Source: Thermoproteota archaeon (GTDB lineage: Archaea; Thermoproteota; Nitrososphaeria_A; Caldarchaeales; Calditenuaceae). From it: DNA of 64,000 bases. Where the stretch lies: positions 28,602 through 92,601 of the forward strand of contig JAUQPU010000002.1 in the NCBI GenBank assembly GCA_030550235.1, read 5' to 3'. Positions 8,826 through 18,093 of the stretch are shown here, piece by piece. Below the pieces are notes generated by a model, which saw only the letters and a list, made by a program, of their open reading frames with translations, searched no databases and was not told the DNA's origin. A program made the translations under genes and the position numbers. Every line of letters begins with the position of its first letter. Within the stretch, counting starts at the first letter, position 1.

Positions 8826-10031
8826 TCATTTAGACTTAGCCCGATCAACGAAGGAGGCTATCCTCTCAGCTGCCTCAACGAGCTTCTCGGAGCTCGCTGA
8901 GAGAGTAACCCTGAAGTGCCCCTCGCCACCCTTCCCAAACGCCTTCCCCGGTATAGCAACCACCCCCTCTTCTTTTGCGAGGCGGTTGCAGAAGGTTTCC
9001 GAATCTAGGGGAAGGGGTATGCGGGGGAACAGGTAAATCCCACCCTTAGGAAGGTGTGCAGGAACCCCACGGGAGTTTAACTCCTTGTGCAGGACGTCTC
9101 GCCGTCTCCAGCATTCTAATACTCTTTCATCTATCATTTTCTGCACCTCGCTGGATTTGAGGGCGTAGAGGGCGACATACTGGGCGACGCTCGGCGGGCA
9201 AGCGTTGATATATGCCTGAAGCCTGATGATGCTGGGTCTCAGATGCTCTGGCACTATCATATAGCCCAGCCTCCACCCGGTCATCGCTAGGGTCTTTGAG
9301 AAGCTGTTAACTATAATTATCCTATCATAGTCTCTCAAATACTTCGCCGCGCTGACATAGTCAACACCGTAGACAAACCTCTCATAAACCTCGTCAGATA
9401 TCAGATAGGCGCCATTCGCTCTACACTGTTCTACTACCCTTGAGAAGTTACTCTCATCAATAATGGTACCTGTAGGGTTTGTAGGGCTGTTAATTATAAC
9501 TGCCTTCGCCCCCTGTCTAAGCACGGCCTCTACTCCGTCTATATCAATCTGGAAGTCGCTCTCCGGAAGGGGCTCTACCTCAACCACTCTGCCTCTTAAA
9601 ATCTTCGTAAGAGAGATGAAGGATGGAAAAGAGGGTGTAGGGATAACAACCCCATCCTCAGGATGGATTATAGAGGCTAGGCTCATGAAAAGCGCGTTTG
9701 AGGCTCCAGGTGTCACAATCACACTATCAGGATTTACGCTGACACCCCACCTCCTGCTGTAATATTCTGCTATGGCCTCTCTCAACTCAGGCACTCCGGC
9801 TGTCTGGGTATATTTGTTCAGCCCCCGTCTAATTACGCGCTCAGCCTCGGCCTTAAGTGGCTCAAACAGGTCAAAGTCAGGCTCACCAATCCCCAAGTCT
9901 ATCAAATTCCGCGGATCATCGATATTCTCAAAATATTTTATAACCCAGGAATCATCCTCGCTAAGCTCCATCTCCTCGGCAAACCCCCAGATTTTACCCC
10001 AATACCTCCCTTTTACCCTTCCTACACCCAC
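8826..10031 (-). CDS. Class I/II pyridoxal-phosphate aminotransferase
   Basis: 401 aa; NLIDLGIGEPDFD, VIINSPTNPTGTI, SDEVYERFVY, VNSFSKTLAMTGWRLGY. Confidence 0.92.
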   Translation of the reverse strand: MGVGRVKGRYWGKIWGFAEEMELSEDDSWVIKYFENIDDPRNLIDLGIGEPDFDLFEPLKAEAERVIRRGLNKYTQTAGVPELREAIAEYYSRRWGVSVNPDSVIVTPGASNALFMSLASIIHPEDGVVIPTPSFPSFISLTKILRGRVVEVEPLPESDFQIDIDGVEAVLRQGAKAVIINSPTNPTGTIIDESNFSRVVEQCRANGAYLISDEVYERFVYGVDYVSAAKYLRDYDRIIIVNSFSKTLAMTGWRLGYMIVPEHLRPSIIRLQAYINACPPSVAQYVALYALKSSEVQKMIDERVLECWRRRDVLHKELNSRGVPAHLPKGGIYLFPRIPLPLDSETFCNRLAKEEGVVAIPGKAFGKGGEGHFRVTLSASSEKLVEAAERIASFVDRAKSK

Positions 10032-10091
10032 CCACCTAAAACACTGATGACTTATTAGCAGGGCAGTCTATTGTGGCTAGTGGCGTAAGTC

Positions 10092-10934
10092 TTGAGGATT
10101 GCTGCGATCCAATTAGCGCTGAGGGAGGAGCCGGAGGAAGTAATTAAGGATGTTGAGGGTTTGCTCAATATTGTTAATAAACGCGAGCCAGACATAGCTT
10201 TGCTGCCGGAGGCTTGGATTAGCCGAGACCCGCTCAATAACCTCGATAGGGCTGTTGTTGGGAGCGAAGTGGCGTTGGAGAGGCTTCGGAGACTGGCAGT
10301 AGAGCATGGGGTCGTAATACTTGGCGGGGGCCTATATATCCCCCGGGAAGGTAAGGTCAGCGTCTCATGCCCAGTGATAGATACTAGTGGGGAGATTGTT
10401 GGCTCGCAGGAGAAAGTGCATCTTTTCAGAGGCGAGAACAAAGTTCTACAGAAGGGAGAGTCTCTCAAAACCTTCACTGTTAAAGGTGTGGAGATAGGAG
10501 TGTTGATCTGCCACGACATAGTCTATCCCGAAGCGGCTAGGACGCTCGTCCTAGCCGGCGCCCAGATACTCTTCAACCCAGCGAGGATAGTTTCTCATGG
10601 AAGAGAAGCATGGCAGCTATACCTTAAAGTTAGGAGCCTCGAGAACCGGATACCAATATACGCGGCAAACATCTGGTCGCCGCCAAAGTATACGGGCGGA
10701 ACATGCGCTGTGAAACCAGTCAAATACCTAGACGAGGTATATCTCCCAGAGTTGATAGAGGCCCGGCAAGGATTATCTGCTATTGTTGACGAGGTGGATA
10801 TAGAGGCGTTAAGCGGCGCGAGGCGTGAGAGACTGGTTGGAAGGATGCCGCACACCTATCTCGACTCACAAAGTGGAGAGGTGGCTGGTGACCTATCTTG
10901 GGTGAGGAAGGAGAGAGGCTATACAGGAAACTAA
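10092..10934 (+). CDS. Carbon-nitrogen hydrolase (nitrilase superfamily)
   Basis: 280 aa; DIALLPEAW, QEKVHLF, GVEIGVLICHDIVYPEAARTLVLAGAQILFNPA (Glu-Lys-Cys triad context); TTG start. Confidence 0.88.
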   Translation: MRIAAIQLALREEPEEVIKDVEGLLNIVNKREPDIALLPEAWISRDPLNNLDRAVVGSEVALERLRRLAVEHGVVILGGGLYIPREGKVSVSCPVIDTSGEIVGSQEKVHLFRGENKVLQKGESLKTFTVKGVEIGVLICHDIVYPEAARTLVLAGAQILFNPARIVSHGREAWQLYLKVRSLENRIPIYAANIWSPPKYTGGTCAVKPVKYLDEVYLPELIEARQGLSAIVDEVDIEALSGARRERLVGRMPHTYLDSQSGEVAGDLSWVRKERGYTGN

Positions 10935-11728
10935 GCCGGGCCGAGGCTCTGGCCGACATAAAGAATAGAATGCTCGAGAAGGACCGCTCACTAGATGCCT
11001 CTGCGTTCGAGGAGGTATTCGATAAGGCCACCCTCCAGTCCGTATACGAGCTGATGCGGCGGGGAATCTTCGAGGACTTTTATGGAGTTGTCAGCGCAGG
11101 CAAAGAGTCCAGAATCTACTATGCGAGGAATAAGAATGGCGAGGAACTAGCTGTCAAGATATACCTAGTTAACAACACGGAGTTCAGGAAGACGCGTATG
11201 CTGTATGTGGCCGGAGACCATAACTTTGAGAGGCCCGGGATGAGTTTGAGGAAATTCATAGACGCTTGGGCGAGAAGGGAATTTAGGAACTTGAAGACTG
11301 CTTTCGACTCCGGCGTCCCGGTCCCAAAGCCCTATACAGTTCATCGAAACATTCTCGTCATGTCTTTTCTCGGCTCGGACGGTCTGCGATACCCTCTGCT
11401 CCGAGAGACAAGATACAGTAGGGAGGAGTACTTGGTTACCTATGGAAAAGTTATCGATTGCGTCGCAAGGCTATACCGGGGTGCCGGAATCGTCCACAGC
11501 GACCTGAGCGAGTTCAACATAATGGCTCCCAACCCTGAGATAGTCTACTTCATAGACCTATCCCAGGCCGTCTCACTCACGAACAGGTATGCACAAATTT
11601 TCTTGATGAGGGATTTGAGAAACGTTAACCGCTTCTTCTCCTCAGTCGGAATCGATGTTCAGGATGAGGAATCCATATTTAGGGAGCTGACAGGGGGAGA
11701 ACCGCCACCGGAGCTTACACCTATATAG
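10898..11728 (+). CDS. rio1: RIO-type serine/threonine kinase (Rio1)
   Basis: 276 aa; GVVSAGKESRIYYA, ELAVKIY, VHSDLSEFNIM, YFIDLSQAV. Confidence 0.92.
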   Translation: MGEEGERLYRKLSRAEALADIKNRMLEKDRSLDASAFEEVFDKATLQSVYELMRRGIFEDFYGVVSAGKESRIYYARNKNGEELAVKIYLVNNTEFRKTRMLYVAGDHNFERPGMSLRKFIDAWARREFRNLKTAFDSGVPVPKPYTVHRNILVMSFLGSDGLRYPLLRETRYSREEYLVTYGKVIDCVARLYRGAGIVHSDLSEFNIMAPNPEIVYFIDLSQAVSLTNRYAQIFLMRDLRNVNRFFSSVGIDVQDEESIFRELTGGEPPPELTPI

Positions 11729-11754
11729 CTGTGCAATAACCTATCCTCAGTAGC

Positions 11755-12159
11755 ATGACCAAGTGGCACACAGACATTCACAAGCGTAAGAAGAGCGGTG
11801 GAAAAAAGGGGGCTCACAGGAAGAAAAGAAGGCATGAACGAGGCAGGGACATGATATACTGCGTATTGGGTGAGCCTGAGCGAGTAACTATCAGGATACG
11901 TGGGGGGGCATCGAAACAAATCCTCAAATCAGATAGGTTCGCCAACGTCTACGACCCCTCCAATAGAAGAGTTATCCGGACGGAAATATTGGGAGTAAGA
12001 TCTAACCCAGCGAACAGTGACTTTGAGAGGAGGGGGGTGCTTACAAGGGGGGCAATAATTGAGACCAAGCTGGGCGACGCCCGCGTCACTTCAAGGCCCG
12101 GGTCGGACGGCGTTATAAACGCCGTGCTGATCAGTGCCGCAGCATCCAGCCCAGTATGA
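11755..12159 (+). CDS. rps8e: 30S ribosomal protein S8e
   Basis: 134 aa; WHTDIHKRKKSGGKKGAHRKKRRHERGRD... typical S8e. Confidence 0.93.
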   Translation: MTKWHTDIHKRKKSGGKKGAHRKKRRHERGRDMIYCVLGEPERVTIRIRGGASKQILKSDRFANVYDPSNRRVIRTEILGVRSNPANSDFERRGVLTRGAIIETKLGDARVTSRPGSDGVINAVLISAAASSPV

Positions 12160-12440
12160 TCCGACGAGAGGGCTATATCATCTGGACAACATATTTTGAA
12201 TCAGGCTTAAGCAGGGCTGAGGGTAGGCGGGTCCCATTAAAGCTCGCGGTCAAAAACCCCTCCCAAGAGATGCTGCTCAAATCCCTTCAAAAACTGGGAT
12301 GGCAATATGAGCTCCTAGCTAAAAGCCATCCAAGAGCATGGTGGAAAAAGAATTCCTCAATCCTTATCAAGCCGCCTAAAGATGTTAAGAAGTCTCAAGC
12401 CCTAAAGCTGATTGCACAGAACCTATGGGATAGGCGTTGA
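12156..12440 (+). CDS. srp19: Signal recognition particle 19 kDa protein
   Basis: 94 aa; YIIWTTYFESGLSRAEGRRVPLKLAVKNPSQEML...AWWKKNSSILIKPPKDVKKSQALKLIAQNLW. Confidence 0.9.
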   Translation: MIRREGYIIWTTYFESGLSRAEGRRVPLKLAVKNPSQEMLLKSLQKLGWQYELLAKSHPRAWWKKNSSILIKPPKDVKKSQALKLIAQNLWDRR

Positions 12441-12706
12441 CTCCAACGGAACTAGTACCACTAGGCGAGGTCTTCAGAATACTCCAACGATTAGCCGTTC
12501 TGAAAGGAGGTACTTTGCCGGAGCTGAGTGAGACTGTCTATACAGGTGACGGTAGAGCTATAGGCTATGTTTCAGATATCTTCGGCAAGATAGATAGCTT
12601 CTATATTGTTGTCCGGTTAACAAGCGATGACGTGGAAGTCAAGCTAGGAGAGAGGCTCTATCTTAAGGGAAAAACAGGCCTACCTTCGAATCTAGTCACA
12701 AGCTAG
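12437..12706 (+). CDS. gar1: H/ACA RNP protein Gar1
   Basis: 89 aa; TVYTGDGRAIGYVSDIFGKIDSFYIVVRL...LGERLYLKG. Confidence 0.82.
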   Translation: MTPTELVPLGEVFRILQRLAVLKGGTLPELSETVYTGDGRAIGYVSDIFGKIDSFYIVVRLTSDDVEVKLGERLYLKGKTGLPSNLVTS

Positions 12707-13149
12707 GCGGCGGATGTTATCTTTCTAAGATTGTTGACCAGCTCCTGCACCTTAGACTTCGCGACATCTTGAATGATTCTCGCTCCAATACTAGCCGCAG
12801 CCCCGCCCACAGTCACGTCTGAGACCCACTTGACCTCAGACGCTCTTTCTCCCTTGCTATTAATATCCAAGTCTATTTTCAGATCGACAGTCGACTGCAT
12901 ACCAGACCCCTTCCCAACAAGCGTTACATGGCTCGGTTCTCTCAAATCAACATACGTGAAATCCATCTTTACCGTTCCGCTCAAGATGCCAAGCTTCATC
13001 TTAAACTCAGCATTGAAGTTCTTGTCAGACTTGACTTCAAGTTTTTTCAGGTCGGGTATTGCCTTACTAATCTGACGTGGATTAGTAACAAGTTGCCAAA
13101 TTTTCTGTGGGGGGGCAGGGACCTCAAAGGACCCCTCAAGCCTCATCAA
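12703..13149 (-). CDS. coxG: CoxG-like SRPBCC protein (CO dehydrogenase subunit G family)
   Basis: 148 aa; EGSFEVPAPPQKIWQLVTNPRQISKAIPDLKKLEV...VKMDFTYVD...GGAAASIGARIIQDVAKSKVQELVNNLRK. Confidence 0.85.
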   Translation of the reverse strand: MMRLEGSFEVPAPPQKIWQLVTNPRQISKAIPDLKKLEVKSDKNFNAEFKMKLGILSGTVKMDFTYVDLREPSHVTLVGKGSGMQSTVDLKIDLDINSKGERASEVKWVSDVTVGGAAASIGARIIQDVAKSKVQELVNNLRKITSAA

Positions 13150-13255
13150 TTCTTATCTGTTTTCAACCCCTAAATAAATCTACCGAGAATATAGGGTGAG
13201 GGCAAAGTTTTATTAATTCAATTAACATAACTGCTTTGGATGGTGTACCAATAGG

Positions 13256-14161
13256 TTGTCGAAGTCGGAGATACTTGAAAAATTGACTATAGATGCCTTG
13301 ATTGAAAGGCTTGAAGAGCATCTTTATGTTGCTGATAGAAGCCTCGCGACAGCCCTCTACCTAGCTATTAAGATGAATAAACCCCTCCTAATCGAGGGTG
13401 AGCCTGGGTGTGGGAAGACAGAGATTGCGAAGGTCCTTGCAGAGGTCCTTCAGACCGATTTAATCAGGCTTCAATGCTATGAGGGGCTTGACGCCTCTGA
13501 CGCGATATATGAATGGAACTATCCAAAACAACTCCTCTACATCAGGCTGCTGGAAAATAAAGGTGACTTGCGGGATGTTGAGGCAGAGATCTTCAGTGAG
13601 AAGTTTCTTCTTAAACGTCCTCTCCTCGCGGCTGTGCTGCATGAGGGTGAGATTCCCCCGGTTCTCTTGATAGATGAGATTGATAGGGCTGATGAGGAGT
13701 TTGAGGGGTTCCTATTAGAGTTTCTCGCCGAGTTTCAGGTGACAATCCCCGAGATTGGTACAATTAAGTGTAGAAAGCAGCCGATAGTTGTTCTTACGTC
13801 AAATAGGACGCGGGAGATAGGTGATGGCTTGAAGAGGCGTTGCCTCTATTATTACCAGTCTTATCCAAGTAGGGAGAAGGAGTTGAAGATATTGAAACTC
13901 AAGGTAAAGGGGTTGGATGACTCTGTCATGGCTAAGATAGTGGATTTTGTTAATGTGGTGAGACAGAGGCCCGAAGTGTCCAAAAAACCAGGAATCTCAG
14001 AATCACTTGACTGGGCAAATGCGTTAGCTAGGCTATCTGCAAAAGACCTAAATAGAGAAACCGTATTGGCTACCCTCTCCTGCATAGTTAAGACTCAGGA
14101 AGACTTAATGAGAATAGACGTAGACTCTATCCTCTCAATAATAGGGGGGAAAAGCAGCTAG
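13256..14161 (+). CDS. MoxR-family AAA ATPase (CoxD-like)
   Basis: 301 aa; LLIEGEPGCGKTEIAKVLAEVL, LRLQCYEGLD, PPVLLIDEIDRADEEFEGFLLEFL, VVLTSNRTREIGDGLKRRCLYYY; TTG start. Confidence 0.9.
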   Translation: MSKSEILEKLTIDALIERLEEHLYVADRSLATALYLAIKMNKPLLIEGEPGCGKTEIAKVLAEVLQTDLIRLQCYEGLDASDAIYEWNYPKQLLYIRLLENKGDLRDVEAEIFSEKFLLKRPLLAAVLHEGEIPPVLLIDEIDRADEEFEGFLLEFLAEFQVTIPEIGTIKCRKQPIVVLTSNRTREIGDGLKRRCLYYYQSYPSREKELKILKLKVKGLDDSVMAKIVDFVNVVRQRPEVSKKPGISESLDWANALARLSAKDLNRETVLATLSCIVKTQEDLMRIDVDSILSIIGGKSS

Positions 14162-14163
14162 GG

Positions 14164-15324
14164 ATGCAGCTGTATGACTTCGTCTGCGGGCTTGCGAGGA
14201 GTTTAAGGAGGCAAGGCCTGAAAGTCGGGGTTTCAGAGTCTATTGACGCCTGCCAGGCCATAAGCCTAGTCATTGATAGGGGTGTAGAGGACATACTGAC
14301 AGCAATACGTGTCACCATGGTGAAGGATCCTTCAAAATATCATTTGATCGAGCAGGTTTTAGAGGAGGTTGCCACCGGAGGGGGAGGAGCTGGTGAGGGA
14401 GAGAGCGGTGAGGGTGGCAGTGGGGAGTCTGAATACCTAATGCAGCCGATGGGTATGTCGAAAGGCTCGGGGAAAGACCAGAGCAGCCCCTCAACTCAAT
14501 ATGTCATGTATAGTCCCGCGGAGTCGCTACACAGGAGGAGTCTAAGACCGGTAGACACACATGCCCTGAAGGTCGGGAAGAGAATAATAAAGAGGATGCG
14601 CCGGAGACTTGCCGTCCTTCCAGGCAGACGCTCATCCCAGTCGAATAAGGGGGAGTTAGAGTTTGCGAGGACTATTAGGCATAGTTTTAGAACCTTTGGA
14701 GAGATCATGGAGCTGCGAAAATCCGCTAAGATCCTTTCACGCGCCAGGCTAGCGGCTCTGATAGACATAAGCGGGTCAATGGACACATATACTGACTGGC
14801 TTGTCAGGGCGATGTATCTGTTCAGTAGGTTTACTAGGCGTGTGGAGGTTTTCGTGTTCAGTACTAGGCTGAGACGCATAACAGACCTCCTCTCTATAAC
14901 CGATTTTGACGAGATTAGGAGGAGATTGTCTAGCGAGGTTGACCTGTGGGGGAGTGGAACGCGTATAGGTTACAGCTTGAGAAACTTCATAGATAATTAT
15001 GGCAACATGCTTAACAGGACTTGGATCGCTGTTATCGTGAGTGACGGATGGGATACGGGCGAACCTGAACTTCTCAGATTAAGTATGAGCGAGCTTAGGC
15101 AGAGGGTTGGTAGGATTATATGGTTGAACCCACATACGGATAAGCCCAACTTCAGACCCCTCACAATCGGGATGCTCACGGCCCTCCCATACATCGATAT
15201 ACTGGCGGGAATGAGCGTCCTAGAAGACTATAGCTCTTTTCTAAGATTCTTCGGGAAGTCCATCAAACCGTTGAAACGCGGTGAGAGTCTTGTCAGACAC
15301 CAGCTTGAGAGGCCGGCGATATAA
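14164..15324 (+). CDS. VWA-domain protein (CoxE-like)
   Basis: 386 aa; LAALIDISGSMDTYTDWLVRAMYLFSR (MIDAS), IVSDGWDTGEPELL, RIIWLNPH. Confidence 0.9.
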   Translation: MQLYDFVCGLARSLRRQGLKVGVSESIDACQAISLVIDRGVEDILTAIRVTMVKDPSKYHLIEQVLEEVATGGGGAGEGESGEGGSGESEYLMQPMGMSKGSGKDQSSPSTQYVMYSPAESLHRRSLRPVDTHALKVGKRIIKRMRRRLAVLPGRRSSQSNKGELEFARTIRHSFRTFGEIMELRKSAKILSRARLAALIDISGSMDTYTDWLVRAMYLFSRFTRRVEVFVFSTRLRRITDLLSITDFDEIRRRLSSEVDLWGSGTRIGYSLRNFIDNYGNMLNRTWIAVIVSDGWDTGEPELLRLSMSELRQRVGRIIWLNPHTDKPNFRPLTIGMLTALPYIDILAGMSVLEDYSSFLRFFGKSIKPLKRGESLVRHQLERPAI

Positions 15325-16615
15325 GAAAATATCCGAGTTCAGAGAGGTTGAAGAAGTTCTAGCCGAGGTTATACCGCGCATAAGGGTCAAGCCAGCTGTG
15401 GTGACTAAGAGGACTAGGTCTGCTGTGGGCTGTATCCTTGCTAGTAATGTCTATGCGAGGAGGGATCTGCCGCCCTTACCAATGTCGCATGTTGATGGAT
15501 TTGCCGCCAGGAGTATAGATCTCAGGAATGCCTCTGAGGACGCTCCTGTAGGCCTTTTGGTTGAGGGGAGTGTTGGGCCTGGAGAGTCTGGAATGAAGAT
15601 AGGGCCTGGAAGGGTCTTCAGGATTCATACCGGTGGCTATCTACCCGAGGGTGCCGATACTGTTATCCCCCAGGAGGACGTCTTTACCGATGGGTCGAGG
15701 ATTTATGTCACACGCCCCTACACTCCTTCTGAGAACGTAGTCCCAGCCGGCAGCGATGTGCGCCGTGGCCAGTTAATGGCTGGGAAGGGAGAGGCCCTGT
15801 CGCCTGCCAAGGCCTCGCTCCTTGAAACACTAGGAGTTTATGAAGTCAGTGTACGTGAGGGGTTGCGCGTCTCTATACTCTCTTTTGGGGATGAGCTTAC
15901 AGATAACCCCGCGGAGGCTGAGAGGGGGAAGATATTGAATACGCACGCTGTGCTTGTTTCTGAGATGGCGCGCGCACTTTGCTGTGATATTGTTAGGGCC
16001 CAGATAGTTCCTGATAGGCCTGAGGCCGTTGTGGCTGCAATAGAGGAAGGTATAGAGACTTCTCACCTCGTCCTTACTATAGGAGGGTCAAGCGTAGGTG
16101 ACATCGACCTTGTTGGAGCGGAGCTAGATAGGCGGTCAGAGCTCTTCATACAGGGGCTCAAACTGCAGCCTGGTAGGGTTGGGGGAATAGCCTTGATTGA
16201 TGGCAAGCCAGTAGTAGTGCTTCCAGGGCTTATACATTCCACGGTCAATGTATTCAACTATCTTGCAGCTCCAGTAATAGCACACATGCTTGAAACAAGC
16301 CTAGAGCAGTTTATCATAACGGTTAGTGCGCGTATGGCTGAGCCGGTGGAGCTCCGGCGTTGGCTAGACTTTAAGAGGATTGTATGGGTTACGCTAAAAA
16401 GGATAGATGGTGGGGGGTATGAGGCTAATCCTAACGTCGCCGACGCCTCTAACGTATCATCAATCGCGCATTCGCACGGATTCATCGAAGTTCCGCCCAA
16501 CAAACCCCTCATCACGCGGGGAGACAATGTGGCTGTGAGGATTCCGCTCTGGATCACCCGCGGAATCGTAGGATGGTCTAGAAGCTTCATCTATTCTTCA
16601 AAGCAAGATCCCTAA
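15281..16615 (+). CDS. moeA: Molybdopterin molybdenumtransferase (MoeA)
   Basis: 444 aa; LPPLPMSHVDGFAARS, RIHTGGYLPEGADTVIPQED, SFGDEL..GKILNTHAVLV, LTIGGSSVGDIDLV, VVVLPGLIHST. Confidence 0.92.
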   Translation: MRVLSDTSLRGRRYKKISEFREVEEVLAEVIPRIRVKPAVVTKRTRSAVGCILASNVYARRDLPPLPMSHVDGFAARSIDLRNASEDAPVGLLVEGSVGPGESGMKIGPGRVFRIHTGGYLPEGADTVIPQEDVFTDGSRIYVTRPYTPSENVVPAGSDVRRGQLMAGKGEALSPAKASLLETLGVYEVSVREGLRVSILSFGDELTDNPAEAERGKILNTHAVLVSEMARALCCDIVRAQIVPDRPEAVVAAIEEGIETSHLVLTIGGSSVGDIDLVGAELDRRSELFIQGLKLQPGRVGGIALIDGKPVVVLPGLIHSTVNVFNYLAAPVIAHMLETSLEQFIITVSARMAEPVELRRWLDFKRIVWVTLKRIDGGGYEANPNVADASNVSSIAHSHGFIEVPPNKPLITRGDNVAVRIPLWITRGIVGWSRSFIYSSKQDP

Positions 16616-16669
16616 TTTTGCTTCGAAAGGAGAATACTCCTTATTAAGGCGTGAGGGCATTTCTAATAT

Positions 16670-18091
16670 GTGGCCAGCTATAACCCCGAGTATAGGATTG
16701 AGAAGGACACGATGGGTGAGATGCGTGTCCCCGTAACCGCATATTACGGTGCACAGACGGCTAGGGCGCTTGAGAACTTCAAGTTCTCCGAGCTCACGAT
16801 GCCACGTCAGTTCATTAGGGCTTTAGGCCTAATTAAGGCTGGTGCAGCCAGGGCTAATATGGAGCTTGGGCTGTTGCCGCAACATATTGGTGATGCGATC
16901 TATAGGGCGGCCCTTGAGGTTGCAGATGGCTTGCATGACGACCAGTTCGTTGTTGATGTCTTCCAGACCGGCTCCGGCACCTCCACCAACATGAATGCAA
17001 ATGAGGTCATAGCCAATAGAGCGACAGAACTGCTTGGCGGTAAGAGAGGGGACAAAACCCTTGTCCACCCAAACGACCATGTTAACATGGGCCAGTCGAC
17101 CAACGACGTCATACCAACCGCCATCAGGGTCGCGGCCGCGTCCCTAATCTATGAGAAGCTTTTAAAAAGGCTTGACCTATTGGCGAGCACCCTAGAGCTT
17201 AAGGCCCAAGAATTCAGGCACATAGTCAAGAGCGGTAGGACACACCTCCAGGATGCTGTTCCCATGACGTTGGGGCAGGAGTTTAGCGGGTATGCAGAGA
17301 TGATGAGGAAGGCAGTCTACAGGGTTAGGAGAGCTTCTGAGGCGCTTTTAGAGCTTCCCATCGGGGGGACGGCAGTGGGCACAGGTTTGAACGCGCATCC
17401 CGAGTTCGCCCCGCGCGTCGTGAAGTTTCTGTCAGAGACCCTTGGCGTCCAATTCGTCACCGCTAGGAACAGATTTGAGGCTATGGGGAGTCAGGACGCG
17501 TGTGTAGAGGTCAGCGGTGCCCTGAGAGGCGTGGCTGGCAGCATACTAAAGATATGCGATGACCTGCGACTCTTATCATCTGGCCCAGTTACAGGGTTCG
17601 GAGAGATCGAGATACCCGCTGTCCAGCCTGGCTCCTCGATAATGCCTGGCAAAGTCAACCCTGTGATTGTTGAGGCGTCGATGCTTGCAGCATGCATGGT
17701 AATAGGCTATGATGCCGCTATCTTTGAGGCTTCTCGCGTGGGAGAGCTTGAACTCAACATGGGAAATCCCCTCATCGCCTACTGCTTGATAAACTCGATC
17801 GAGCTTCTTGGAAGAACCGCCCAGCACTTAGCCGATAAAGTCATCCCAGGCATAACAGCGAACGAGGAGAGGTGTAGGCTCTACGCTGAGAGCAGCCCAG
17901 CTACCATAACTGTGCTGGCACCTATAATCGGGTATGATAAGGCCGCCGAGGTGGCTAGGAGAGCGTTGAGGGAGAGGCGCTCCATCAAGGATATCGTGGT
18001 TGAGATGGGTTTGATGCGTAGGGAGGAAATTGACCGGGTCTTTGACGTAAGGAGGATGGCTGAGGGCGGCATACCGGCTCTTAAGAAATAG
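16670..18091 (+). CDS. fumC: Class II fumarate hydratase
   Basis: 473 aa; DTMGEMRVPVTAYYGAQTARALENF, GSGTSTNMNANEVIANRA, HPNDHVNMGQSTNDVIPTAIR, GSSIMPGKVNPV. Confidence 0.93.
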   Translation: MASYNPEYRIEKDTMGEMRVPVTAYYGAQTARALENFKFSELTMPRQFIRALGLIKAGAARANMELGLLPQHIGDAIYRAALEVADGLHDDQFVVDVFQTGSGTSTNMNANEVIANRATELLGGKRGDKTLVHPNDHVNMGQSTNDVIPTAIRVAAASLIYEKLLKRLDLLASTLELKAQEFRHIVKSGRTHLQDAVPMTLGQEFSGYAEMMRKAVYRVRRASEALLELPIGGTAVGTGLNAHPEFAPRVVKFLSETLGVQFVTARNRFEAMGSQDACVEVSGALRGVAGSILKICDDLRLLSSGPVTGFGEIEIPAVQPGSSIMPGKVNPVIVEASMLAACMVIGYDAAIFEASRVGELELNMGNPLIAYCLINSIELLGRTAQHLADKVIPGITANEERCRLYAESSPATITVLAPIIGYDKAAEVARRALRERRSIKDIVVEMGLMRREEIDRVFDVRRMAEGGIPALKK

Positions 18092-18093
18092 CG

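Noticed and set aside
10055-10519. 154-aa minus ORF antisense to the nitrilase gene
   Set aside because: Composition is a shadow of the well-supported + strand gene; no motif.
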